Assembly (NCBI RefSeq): GCF_019973375.1
Contig: NZ_BPTV01000001.1
Coordinates: 744,001-808,000, forward strand
DNA length: 64,000 nt
Source: Prevotella lacticifex
GTDB lineage: Bacteria > Bacteroidota > Bacteroidia > Bacteroidales > Bacteroidaceae
Reading direction: 5' to 3'
The notes under the pieces were generated by a model that saw only the letters and a program-made list of their open reading frames with translations, ran no database searches and was not told the origin of the DNA. Positions within the stretch are counted from its first letter, which is position 1. Every line of letters starts with the position of its first letter. Positions 36,134 through 44,942 of the stretch are shown here, in pieces. A program made the position numbers and the translations under genes.

Positions 36134-38225
36134 ATGGCACGATTTCGTTGTAGATTTGTTTTAATATTGGTTTTTGTCTTTTGTTCTTTGCATCTTATAG
36201 CTGATGACAGTATAAAAGTACAGCGGTTAGACGAAGTTGTGGTAAGAAATTCGAGATCATGGGTTGATGGTAATAAGATTGTTTTTGTTCCGACCCGCCA
36301 CGAGAAAAATCTGTCAAACAGTCCGGAAAGTTTGCTAAAGAATATGCATCTTCCTGTTATTAGGAAGGTCAATGGGGCTCTAAAAGGACGGAATGGTGAA
36401 GATATTACTATATTTATTAATGGTGTAAAGGCTAACAATGTCGATTTGTCTACATTCTGGCCTAAGGAAGTGCGCAGAGTGGAATATTTCGAGGATTCTT
36501 CTGATCCTGCTTTTGAAGGTGCGAGAGCTGCTGTAAATCTTGTAACTACAAAGTATATTCTGGGAGGTGTAACTAAAATTAACCTCTATCAAAAGATACC
36601 CGACTTCGGTAATAATAGTGTATCGTCTAAAGCCGTTTACAAAAAAATGACGTATGGAGTCTTGTTAAATGGTAATTTTTTTCGTGACCACCGAACAAAT
36701 ACGTCAGGTTCAGAAACCTACTCAAACTTATTTTACAACAATGTCCATTATGATAATATTAACAGGATTACAGATGAACATAGCTGGAGTAAGGAAGATG
36801 CTTTTTCTTCAGTAGTAAACGCAAGGTATCAGACGGAACGATTCCGTGCCACACATACATTAGCTCTTAATTGGAAGAGTAATCCTGGAAGTGGTAGTAA
36901 TAGTATAAATACATGGACGCCAGCGGTATTTGCTTCTCCATCAGCTTACGGAACCAGTAAAGATAGAAGTGTTACACCACAAATTTCGGGTGAATACTAT
37001 GCATCATTCTCTAATAAATGGTCAGCGACTGGACATTGGTCATATGCATTTTCACGAAATCATGCGTCGTCAATTAACAGTTTTAGGAGGCAAAGAAGAA
37101 TTTTATAACCATACTACAGAGAATGTAAACTCAGTTAAGGCGGTGGTTAACCCCTATTATCTTGCATCAAAGAACTGGACTTTTGCTATGACTCTTTCAA
37201 CGGCAATGGACTGGTATTCTTCACAATATAGTGGTACATCATTAGCTCATGCAAATCAAAGACGTGGGGAGAGCAAATTCAATGTTAAGGCATTTTGGCA
37301 ACCCAGTTACAATCTCCAATTGTCTCTTGCACCTGGTGGCTATCTTTCATATTGGAAAGTAGGGAATGAACGTAGTGATTGTTTCTTTCGGCCTACGGTC
37401 AATGCGTCAGCCTATTGGAATCCAGACAAGAAATTGTCATGTGGCTTCAATTCGCAATTCTACTCAGAAGGACCAGGAGCCGATCAATCATCAGATGTGA
37501 TAATTAAGCAGTCTGAACTAATATGGGCTGAAGGAAACCCAACATTGAAGAATCTGACTTCCTTGGATAATTATCTTTATACGACTTGGTTGCCAAAGGA
37601 CTGGTTGTCTATGAATTTCGGCTTAGGATATACAAGAACAACCAATAGCATAGTTCCATTATATATGAGTCAGAGCAATGATTACGGAGGAATTGCCGTG
37701 GCTTATACTAACGCGATGCCTGTTGATCATCTGCGGGCAAATTATGAAATTTCACTTGATTTGTTTAATGATGATCTTTCAATCAGTGCCACGCCGGAAT
37801 GGTATTATACAAAGACAAGAGGAGAATATGCGACAAATTTCAACTATCTGTCTTTTTCTGCAGATGCGGATTACACTATAGGCAATTGTCGTATTAAGGT
37901 GTGGTATGATGGACCATACAAAGATGTTGATATGGCAGGAATGGAAAAAACGTGGAAACAGGGTCGCGTCAATGCACAATTTACGTATGGAAATGGTAAT
38001 ATGTTTCTCGAATTTACAGCAGAAAACATTCTAAACGATAAAAGTAAAAGTTGGGATAGGATTAATTCGAATAATTATAGTTCTTCGAGAAACATTCTTG
38101 CAACAGGGCGTACGTTTGCTGTTAATCTGACATACACTTTCAGTTATGGTAAAAAGACGGATAGAGAATTTGACTTCGACAATTCGTACTCCGCAAAATC
38201 AAGTATTGTAGGAGTAAAGAAATAG
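36134..38225 (+). pseudogene. TonB-receptor-like outer-membrane barrel, frameshifted
   Basis: The first frame (36134-37108) has a signal peptide (about 1-23), a plug-like part with RLDEVVVRNSRSW and FINGVKANNVDLSTFW, and the first barrel strands. It breaks after RNHASSINS. The second frame continues from about 37085 with LGGKEEFYNHTTENVNSVKAV and runs to 38225, ending in a beta-strand FAVNLTYTFSYGKK. Removing one T from the TTTT at 37081-37084 joins the frames. The total of about 697 codons fits outer-membrane beta-barrel proteins encoded beside Bacteroidales RiPP maturases. It may be a real pseudogene or a single-base sequencing error. Confidence 0.78.
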
Positions 38226-38309
38226 TGTAGGGGTGTGAAAGTTAGTCAGGGACCACCATCTTTTAGCAATAAAAATCATTAATTCCGTCGGTAAGTCGGT
38301 TTTTTGTGG

Positions 38310-38317
38310 TAACTTTG
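38310..38317 (+). promoter_or_regulatory. -7 element directly before folP
   Basis: TAACTTTG lies only 5 bases before the ATG at 38323. Transcription starting the usual few bases downstream would give an almost leaderless mRNA. No good -33 element at 19-21 bases. Confidence 0.4.
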
Positions 38318-38322
38318 CAATT

Positions 38323-39192
38323 ATGAATACAGAAGAGTCGTACACTATAAATGTTCATGGGCGGTTGCTGTCGCTTGCGACACCCGTCGTGATGGGTATA
38401 TTGAACTGCACTCCCGACAGCTTTTTTGCCGGCAGCAGGAAACAGACAGAGGCTGAGATTGCCGACCGTGCGAACCAGATTATCAGTGAGGGCGGTGGCA
38501 TAATTGATGTCGGCGCATTCTCGACACGTCCTGGTGCTCAGGAGGTTAGCGAGGAGGAAGAGATGCGGCGGCTGAGGTTCGCCTTGCCGATAGTGCGCCG
38601 TGAGCAGCCCGACGCGGTGGTCTCGGTCGACACTTATCGTCCGGATGTGGCTAAGATGGTTGTTGAGGAGTATGGTGCCGACATCATCAACGACGTGTCG
38701 GAAGGTGGTATCACGGGTATCGTCGACAAGCCGTTGGAGGAAAAATACGACGTCTTAGGCGACGAGAAGTTCAAGAATTACCCCGCCATTTTCCGCATGA
38801 TGGGACAGCTGAAGGTGCCCTATATACTCATGTCGGTGCAGGGCAATCTCCACGATATGGTCATGGGGTTCAGTCGGGAGGTGCAGCAGCTCTGCGACCT
38901 CGGTGTCAAGGACATCATCCTCGACCCCGGTTACGGATTCGGCAAGACGATGCAGGCTAACTTCGACATCCTCCGCGAACAGCAGAAGCTGACCGTCTTC
39001 GGACTCCCCATCCTTGCCGGATTGTCGCGTAAGCGCCTGATATGGAAGACCCTCGGCACCAGTGCTGATGAGGCTCTCAACGGAACAACGGTCGTGGACA
39101 CACTGGCATTGATTAACGGAGCTTCTATTCTTCGTGTCCATGATGTCAGGGAGGCTGTAGAAGTGGTAAAGTTAGTAAACTGTTATAAATAG
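38323..39192 (+). CDS. folP: Dihydropteroate synthase
   Basis: 289 aa TIM-barrel enzyme. VVMGILNCTPDSFFAGSR (residues 22-39) is the MGI-x-N-x-TPDSF signature. GGGIIDVGAFSTRPGAQEVS is the second DHPS signature; VVSVDTYRPDVA and ILDPGYGFGKTMQANFDIL complete the active-site loops. It joins p-aminobenzoate to the pterin diphosphate in folate synthesis and is the sulfonamide target. cdaA starts 3 bases after its stop, the folP-cdaA order common in Bacteroidetes. Confidence 0.95.
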   Translation: MNTEESYTINVHGRLLSLATPVVMGILNCTPDSFFAGSRKQTEAEIADRANQIISEGGGIIDVGAFSTRPGAQEVSEEEEMRRLRFALPIVRREQPDAVVSVDTYRPDVAKMVVEEYGADIINDVSEGGITGIVDKPLEEKYDVLGDEKFKNYPAIFRMMGQLKVPYILMSVQGNLHDMVMGFSREVQQLCDLGVKDIILDPGYGFGKTMQANFDILREQQKLTVFGLPILAGLSRKRLIWKTLGTSADEALNGTTVVDTLALINGASILRVHDVREAVEVVKLVNCYK

Positions 39193-39195
39193 AAG

Positions 39196-39969
39196 ATGTT
39201 TTTCGAGTTTGGCATAAAGGATATCATTGACATCGTGTCGGTGGCACTGATGTTATTCTATATATACCGTCTGATGCGCGAGAGCCGGTCGCTCAACGTC
39301 TTCTACGGCATCCTCGTTTTCGTGCTTGTGTGGCTTTTCGTCAGTCAGGTGCTCGAGATGAAACTTCTCGGCAGTATCCTCGACAAGCTCGTCTCGGTGG
39401 GTGTCATCGGCCTTATCGTCCTCTTTCAGGAGGAAATCCGCCATTTCCTTTATAACCTCGGAGCCCATCAGAAGGCCAAGAACCTCATCCGCTGGTTCCG
39501 CGGGTCGACGGAGCAGGAGGCCGACAAGGAATCGATAATGCCGATAGTCATGGCTTGCATGAATATGGCGCGTGGCAAGGTGGGCGCCCTTATCGTCATA
39601 GAGCGGTCGACGCCCCTCGACGATATCGTCGATACCGGCGACGTCATTGACGCGAAAATCAACCAGCGGCTGATAGAGAATATCTTCTTCAAGAACTCAC
39701 CGCTCCACGACGGTGCCATGGTAATATCGAACAAGCGCATCCGTGCCGCGGGATGTATCCTCCCCGTGAGCCATAAAACCGACATACCGAAGGAGTTGGG
39801 TCTGCGTCACCGCGCAGCCATGGGAATATCGCAGGACAGTGATGCCGTGGCCATCGTCGTCAGTGAGGAGACCGGTCGCATCAGCGTCGCCGTGAAAGGC
39901 GAATTTCAGCTGCGCCTCTCGGCAGAGCAGTTGGAGAGTATCCTCACCCGCGAGATGTCGATGGTGTAA
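39196..39969 (+). CDS. cdaA: Diadenylate cyclase CdaA
   Basis: 257 aa. Three hydrophobic helices in the first about 75 residues anchor it in the membrane. The DAC domain follows, with NSPLHDGAMVIS (DGA motif, 172-174) and LGLRHRAAMGISQ (RHR motif, 204-206) plus AIVVSEETGRISVA. It makes c-di-AMP from two ATP in the cytosol, controlling osmolyte and cell-wall functions. It is co-transcribed with folP. No c-di-AMP phosphodiesterase is visible in this window. Confidence 0.94.
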   Translation: MFFEFGIKDIIDIVSVALMLFYIYRLMRESRSLNVFYGILVFVLVWLFVSQVLEMKLLGSILDKLVSVGVIGLIVLFQEEIRHFLYNLGAHQKAKNLIRWFRGSTEQEADKESIMPIVMACMNMARGKVGALIVIERSTPLDDIVDTGDVIDAKINQRLIENIFFKNSPLHDGAMVISNKRIRAAGCILPVSHKTDIPKELGLRHRAAMGISQDSDAVAIVVSEETGRISVAVKGEFQLRLSAEQLESILTREMSMV

Positions 39970-40110
39970 CTGTCTGGATATCATTGCTGTTCCTCAGTAC
40001 GTACATGCCTATATATAAGATAGGTGTACAGGTGAACCACCTCGTTGAGAGTGCGCTGTCAACCGGTGCTGAAAAGCAGTTAGGGCGATGCGCGTAGGCC
40101 CCGACTGAAG

Positions 40111-40200
40111 TCTACCCTCCTTTCTATACCCCTTTCTACCCTGCTGAAATTTGGATTCGGGAAAAATATTTTGTAACTTTGCAACGAAATAGCAATAAGG
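40111..40200 (+). repeat. Promoter-bearing repeat, copy A
   Basis: This stretch resembles 52036-52111: a pyrimidine-rich block (CCTTTCTATACCCC), then CTGAAATTTGGATT, then ATATTTTGTAACTTTGCA. Within it is a consensus promoter, TTTG (40150-40153), 20 bases, TAACTTTG (40174-40181). The transcript would run about 290 bases before the TSUP gene at 40475. That stretch holds a 25-codon hydrophobic frame (from 40211) and weak hairpins, but no gene I can support. Confidence 0.65.
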
Positions 40201-40474
40201 CCTAAACCAACATGGCTGTGATCGGATTTTTGGTCGCTGTTTGGCTCTCTTGGTTGTCAGCATGTACCTATTATTATACATGCGAATAGGGCGAATGTTC
40301 TCATATTATACATTTTTGTTCTCGATTTCAAAGGTGTAGGCCGGTTTCGACGGGAATATGATGATTCCGATACAATACAATTTCTGTTCAGAATCGGATT
40401 GATATTTAATACGAACAATTGCTGTTTTATGCAGTGATGTAGTATTTTTGTATAAGATTTAGATAATTCAAATA

Positions 40475-41189
40475 ATGGAAATGTACTTTATTCTGACCCT
40501 TGTCGGTCTCGTTGCCGGAACGCTTTCCGGCTCGGTGGGCTTCGGCGGCGGTATGATTCTGCTGCCGGTCATAACATATTTCTATGGTGTCGAGATTGCC
40601 GTACCCGTGTCGACGATAGCCCAGATGATGAGCAACCTGTCGCGGGCGGCGATGGGCTGGCGGCAGATTCACTGGCGGCAGGTGGCTTGGTTCCTCGTGC
40701 CGGCACTGCCCCTGACAGCCCTCGGTGCCTTCGGGTTCTCCGTTGTCGACAAGACCATCATGACGCGTGTGCTGTGTGTGTCTGATAGTGTTCTCGGTGA
40801 TGAAGGTCAGGGGTAAGATTCATCTTCCGGCAGGCCGTAAGACGATGCTCGTCGGTGGCGGGCTGACGGGATTTATCAATGGTCTGTTGGGCATTTCAGG
40901 GCCCTTGAGCAGTGCCGTTTTCCTCACCCTCGGACTCTCGCCGGTAGCATATATCGTCAGCGAAGCCACCGCGGCGGCCGCCATGCACATCGTAAAGGCG
41001 GTGACCTATGGTAAGTTCGACCTTATGAACATGCACATCTTCCTCAACGGATTCTTCATCGGCTGCGCCATGATGTTAGGCAATTTCATCGCCCTTCGCC
41101 TCGTCAGCCATGTCAACAAGAAACCTTATCAGCGCGTCGTGGCCTGTGTGATGATAGCTGTTTCGCTATGGCTGTTCGTCACTGTGTAG
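40475..41189 (+). pseudogene. TauE/SafE (TSUP) family permease, frameshifted
   Basis: The first frame gives MEMYFILTLVGLVAGTLSGSVGFGGGMILLPV and so on to about 40780. The second gives VCLIVFSVMKVRGKIHLPAG to the stop at 41189, with the second family half GFINGLLGISGPLSSAVFL. Together they form the usual 8-helix TSUP permease of about 237 residues. The frames meet in a short TG tract (40773-40781); two more bases there would restore the frame. TSUP proteins export or import sulfonates, sulfite or other organic anions. It could be a pseudogene, a slipped-strand phase-variable state, or a sequencing error. Confidence 0.78.
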
Positions 41190-41262
41190 CCGTTACGTAA
41201 ACGATGTCTTTCTATTTAAGAAATATTATCCGTTTAATGATAGTATTGTGGATTAATTTTGC

Positions 41263-41270
41263 TAATTTTG
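41263..41270 (+). promoter_or_regulatory. -7 element of the pta promoter
   Basis: TAATTTTG, 45 bases before the pta ATG. A -33 TTTG at the normal distance is not clear. Confidence 0.45.
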
Positions 41271-41315
41271 CAAACTGGAAATAACAAATCAACAATATAA
41301 CATTTAAGACTTAAC

Positions 41316-42362
41316 ATGGATTTATTACAGCAAATTGTAGCGCGTGCTAAGGCTGACAAGCAGCGCATCGTGCTCCCTGAGGCAGAAGAGGAGCGCACTC
41401 TGAAGGCAGCCGACAAGGTTTTAGGTGATGACCTCGCAAACCTCATCCTCATCGGCAACCCCGACAATATCCACAAGCTCGCTGAACAGTGGGGACTGAA
41501 GAACATCGACAAGGCTACTATTGTCGACCCGCTGAACAATCCAAAGACTGAGGAGTATGCTGAGCTCCTCGCTGAGCTGCGTAAGAAAAAGGGAATGACT
41601 GTCGATCAGGCCCGTGAGCTCGTAACTAAGAACAACCTTTATCTTGGATGCATGATTATCAAGACTGGCGATGCTGACGGACAGATTTCAGGTGCCCTCT
41701 CGACAACCGGCGACACCCTCCGTCCAGCCCTGCAGATTATCAAGTGCGCTCCGGGCATTACCTGTGTCAGCGGTGCTATGCTCCTCATTACCAATCAGAA
41801 ACAGTTTGGTGAGGACGGCGTTGTTGTCCTCGGTGATGTGGCAGTTACTCCTAATCCTACTGCTGACCAGCTCGCTCAGATTGCTTACACCACAGCCCAG
41901 ACAGCCCACAGCGTGGCAGGTTTTGCTGAGCCGCGTGTGGCAATGATGAGCTTCTCGACCAAGGGCTCTGCCAAGGATGCCAAGGACAAGGCTACCGGCA
42001 AGAGCGTTTACATCATCGACAAGGTCGTTGACGCTACAAAACTGGCTAAGGAGAAGTATCCTGACCTGAAGGTCGACGGTGAGCTCCAGGCCGATGCAGC
42101 CCTCGTTCCGGCTGTTGCCGAGAAGAAAGCTCCAGGCAGCGACATCGCCGGACATGCCAACGTGCTCATCGCTCCGAACCTCGAGGTGGGAAACATCGGC
42201 TACAAGCTCGTGCAGCGCTTGGGCGGTGCAGTGGCCATCGGTCCTATCCTGCAGGGTATAGCACGTCCTGTCAACGACCTCAGCCGCGGCTGCTCTGTCG
42301 ACGATATCTACTATATGGTGGCTATCACCGAGTGCCAGGCTCAGGACGCCAAGAAGGCTTAA
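41316..42362 (+). CDS. pta: Phosphate acetyltransferase
   Basis: 348 aa, the short single-domain form. QRIVLPEAEEERTLKAAD is the N-terminal family motif. GLMVGG-equivalent MIIKTGDADGQISGALSTTGDTLRPAL lies in the middle, and AGHANVLIAPNLEVGNIGYKLVQRLGGA at the C-terminal end is diagnostic of PTA/PTB enzymes. It converts acetyl-CoA and phosphate to acetyl phosphate. It is followed by ackA (111-base gap), completing the acetate-forming ATP-yielding pathway of this fermentative organism. Confidence 0.94.
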   Translation: MDLLQQIVARAKADKQRIVLPEAEEERTLKAADKVLGDDLANLILIGNPDNIHKLAEQWGLKNIDKATIVDPLNNPKTEEYAELLAELRKKKGMTVDQARELVTKNNLYLGCMIIKTGDADGQISGALSTTGDTLRPALQIIKCAPGITCVSGAMLLITNQKQFGEDGVVVLGDVAVTPNPTADQLAQIAYTTAQTAHSVAGFAEPRVAMMSFSTKGSAKDAKDKATGKSVYIIDKVVDATKLAKEKYPDLKVDGELQADAALVPAVAEKKAPGSDIAGHANVLIAPNLEVGNIGYKLVQRLGGAVAIGPILQGIARPVNDLSRGCSVDDIYYMVAITECQAQDAKKA

Positions 42363-42473
42363 AAGCATGATGAGCCGTCGGTCGCTGAATCGTTCTTGCA
42401 TGAGACGAAAACATCGCGGCCGCCAGCTCAATGTGGTAAATAACGATTTGCAAACAGATATACACAAAACGAA

Positions 42474-43682
42474 ATGAAAATTCTGGTTCTGAACTGCGGT
42501 AGTAGTTCCATCAAATACAAGTTGTACAACATGGACGACGAGAGCGTCCTGGCCCAAGGCGGTGTTGAGCGTATCGGTATCGACAATGCGTTCATCAGCG
42601 TGAAACTCCCCGATGGCTCAAAGAAGAAGATTATGCGCGACCTGCCAACTCATAAGGAGGGCGTGCAGCTCGTCTTCGAGTGCCTTACCGACCCTGAGAT
42701 CGGTGCCATCAAACGCCTCGACGAGATTGATGCTGTAGGCCACCGCATAGTGCAGGGCGGCGACATCTTCAACAAGAGCTGCATCGTTACGCCTGAGGTG
42801 GAGAAGGGAATCGAAAGCCTTATCGACCTCGCACCTGTCCACAACAAGGGCCATTTAGCTGGTATCCGCGCCGTCGATAACCTGTTGCCCGACAAGCCTC
42901 AGGTGACAGTATTCGATAATGCGTTCCACAGCACCATGCCCGACTACGCTTATCTCTATGCTGTACCTTATGAGTTGTACACCAAGTACCACGTGCGCCG
43001 CTACGGTTTCCACGGAACGAGCCATCGCTATGTCTCTCACCGTGTGGCCGAACTGGAGGGTAAGGACATCAAGGACCTGAAGATTATCACTTGCCATATT
43101 GGTAACGGCGCCTCGTTAGCTGCCATCAAGGACGGCAAGGTCGTCGACACGTCAATGGGACTCACTCCTCTGGCCGGTGTCATGATGGGCTCACGCTCTG
43201 GAGATATCGACCCGTCGGCTGTCACATACATCATGGAGAAACTCCACATGCAGCCGCAGGAGATGGCCGACTACCTCAACAAGCAGAGCGGTGTGCTCGG
43301 TATCTCCGGCGTATCATCGGATATGCGCGACGTGGAGCAGGCTGCCAAGGACGGCAACAAGATGGCAAGACTGGCCGAGACAATGTACAACTACCGCATC
43401 AAGAAGTACATCGGCTCTTACGCTGCCGTGCTCAACGGTGTCGATGTCATCGTCTTCACAGCCGGTGTCGGTGAGAATCAGGCAAGCATGCGTGAGGGCG
43501 CTACCGACGGTCTCGACTACTTAGGAGTGAAACTCGACAAGGAACTCAACAAGACAGTGCACGGAACAGAGACCAAGATCTCGGCTCCCGACTCGAAGGT
43601 TGACGTATGGGTCGTTCCTACCGATGAGGAAATCGTCATCGCCCGCGATACAAAGGAACTCGTTGAGGGACTGAAAAAGTAA
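42474..43682 (+). CDS. ackA: Acetate kinase
   Basis: 402 aa. ILVLNCGSSSIKYKL (2-16) is acetate kinase signature 1; YGFHGTSHRYVSHR is signature 2; HIGNGASLAAIKDGKVVDTSMGLTPLAG forms the adenosine/phosphate region. It phosphorylates ADP with acetyl phosphate made by the upstream pta. A terminator-like hairpin follows at 43722. Confidence 0.96.
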   Translation: MKILVLNCGSSSIKYKLYNMDDESVLAQGGVERIGIDNAFISVKLPDGSKKKIMRDLPTHKEGVQLVFECLTDPEIGAIKRLDEIDAVGHRIVQGGDIFNKSCIVTPEVEKGIESLIDLAPVHNKGHLAGIRAVDNLLPDKPQVTVFDNAFHSTMPDYAYLYAVPYELYTKYHVRRYGFHGTSHRYVSHRVAELEGKDIKDLKIITCHIGNGASLAAIKDGKVVDTSMGLTPLAGVMMGSRSGDIDPSAVTYIMEKLHMQPQEMADYLNKQSGVLGISGVSSDMRDVEQAAKDGNKMARLAETMYNYRIKKYIGSYAAVLNGVDVIVFTAGVGENQASMREGATDGLDYLGVKLDKELNKTVHGTETKISAPDSKVDVWVVPTDEEIVIARDTKELVEGLKK

Positions 43683-43721
43683 CCGAAGGTAACGCAATAC
43701 ACCTTTCGGACGAAAAAGACG

Positions 43722-43765
43722 AGGCACACTTGGGGTACAGACTCTGTTCCACGGGTGTGCCTTTC
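43722..43765 (+). terminator. Terminator after ackA
   Basis: AGGCACAC (43722-43729) pairs with GTGTGCCT (43755-43762), with a T-rich tail (TTTCTTCTT). It lies 40 bases after the ackA stop. Confidence 0.65.
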
Positions 43766-43820
43766 TTCTTAACAATTTGCTGTTTCGGACCAATATTTAT
43801 AACGATTTTCAATCTTTTCC

Positions 43821-43851
43821 TTTGCTGTCTCGCTCATTTACGTTATCTTTG
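43821..43851 (+). promoter_or_regulatory. Promoter for the sugar kinase/S8 protease pair
   Basis: TTTG (43821-43824), 19 bases, TATCTTTG (43844-43851); ATG 26 bases downstream. It fits the full Bacteroidetes consensus. Confidence 0.75.
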
Positions 43852-43877
43852 CCAATACAAAACAAACTATTACTAAG

Positions 43878-44933
43878 ATGAATGATAAAATTGTAACGTT
43901 CGGAGAAATCATGCTCCGCTTCTCGCGCCCAAACCGCTACCGCCTCTGTCAGGGACACGCCTACAGAGAGAATTACGGTGGTTCGGAGGCTAATGTGTCT
44001 GTGTCTTTAGCTACGCTCGGCGACAATGTGGAATATATTACGCGTGTTCCCGACAATCCCGTCGGCCGCAACGCCTGCCTGCGCCTTAACGAATATAATG
44101 TCAGTACCGACCATGTCGTAAGGGGAGGAAAACGCCTTGGCACCTACTATTTTGAGGAAGCGGCGGCCATGCGCAACTCCAGTGTCGTCTACGACCGTTC
44201 CGACTCGGCTTTCTACTCCATCGAACCGCAGATGGTCGACTGGGAAAACATCCTCGACGGAGCCGGAATCTTCCACACCTCCGGCATCTCGACGGGTGTC
44301 AGCAACAGTGCTTTCTGGACTACTTATGCCGGCATCCACGCCGCAAGACGCAAGCATGTGCTCGTCAGTTTCGACATCAACTACCGGAAAAATCTGTGGA
44401 ACTACGGTGTGCGCGCCGAGGATGTGCTGCCCGACCTCTGCCAGTTGGCCGACATAATCTTTGGCGACCAGGGCGAATACGAGAAGATATCGGGTATGCC
44501 CCGGATACCTTTCAAGGCCACAGATGAGAATTACGAGATTGACCTCAAGGCCTTTGAGAACTATTTCCGCAAGCTGGCCGTGATGTATCCTCACTGTAAG
44601 AAGTTCGTCATGGCGGCCCGCAACCAGATTAGCTCTAACCACCACACGCTTACGGGATTCATCTATGCCGACGGCAAACTATACCATACACGCATCTATG
44701 ACATCAATCCGGTCATCGACCCGATGGGTGTCGGCGACGCGTTTATCGCCGCTTACCTCCATGCCTACACCCATTGGGGCGACGACAACCAGCACTGTCT
44801 CGAGTTCTCGTTGGCCGCCTCGGCTATGAAGAACAACGTCGTGGGTGACTTCAACCTTGTCACTGAGGAGGAAATCAACCGCCTGATGATGGGCGACAAC
44901 GAGGACTTCAAAGTGTACGCCGAACTTCAATAA
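43878..44933 (+). CDS. PfkB-family sugar kinase, KdgK-like
   Basis: 351 aa. VTFGEIMLRFSRPNRYRL at the start and YGGSEANVSVSLATLGDNVEYITRVPDNPVGRNA are PfkB/ribokinase features most like 2-keto-3-deoxygluconate kinases. VSFDINYRKNLW and the catalytic/anion-hole motif DPMGVGDAFIAAYLHA contain the base Asp, with GVGD where GAGD is commonest. It probably phosphorylates a keto-sugar acid such as KDG from pectin or alginate breakdown; the substrate is not provable here. It lies 9 bases before the protease gene, sharing a promoter. Confidence 0.82.
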   Translation: MNDKIVTFGEIMLRFSRPNRYRLCQGHAYRENYGGSEANVSVSLATLGDNVEYITRVPDNPVGRNACLRLNEYNVSTDHVVRGGKRLGTYYFEEAAAMRNSSVVYDRSDSAFYSIEPQMVDWENILDGAGIFHTSGISTGVSNSAFWTTYAGIHAARRKHVLVSFDINYRKNLWNYGVRAEDVLPDLCQLADIIFGDQGEYEKISGMPRIPFKATDENYEIDLKAFENYFRKLAVMYPHCKKFVMAARNQISSNHHTLTGFIYADGKLYHTRIYDINPVIDPMGVGDAFIAAYLHAYTHWGDDNQHCLEFSLAASAMKNNVVGDFNLVTEEEINRLMMGDNEDFKVYAELQ

Positions 44934-44942
44934 CATTCCGAT

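Noticed and set aside
40331..40440. tmRNA-like 5' motif (GGTTTCGACGGG) after cdaA
   Set aside because: tmRNA needs about 350-400 bases with a tRNA-like 3' end and a resume frame; only about 140 bases remain before the TSUP start and no matching 3' acceptor sequence is present.
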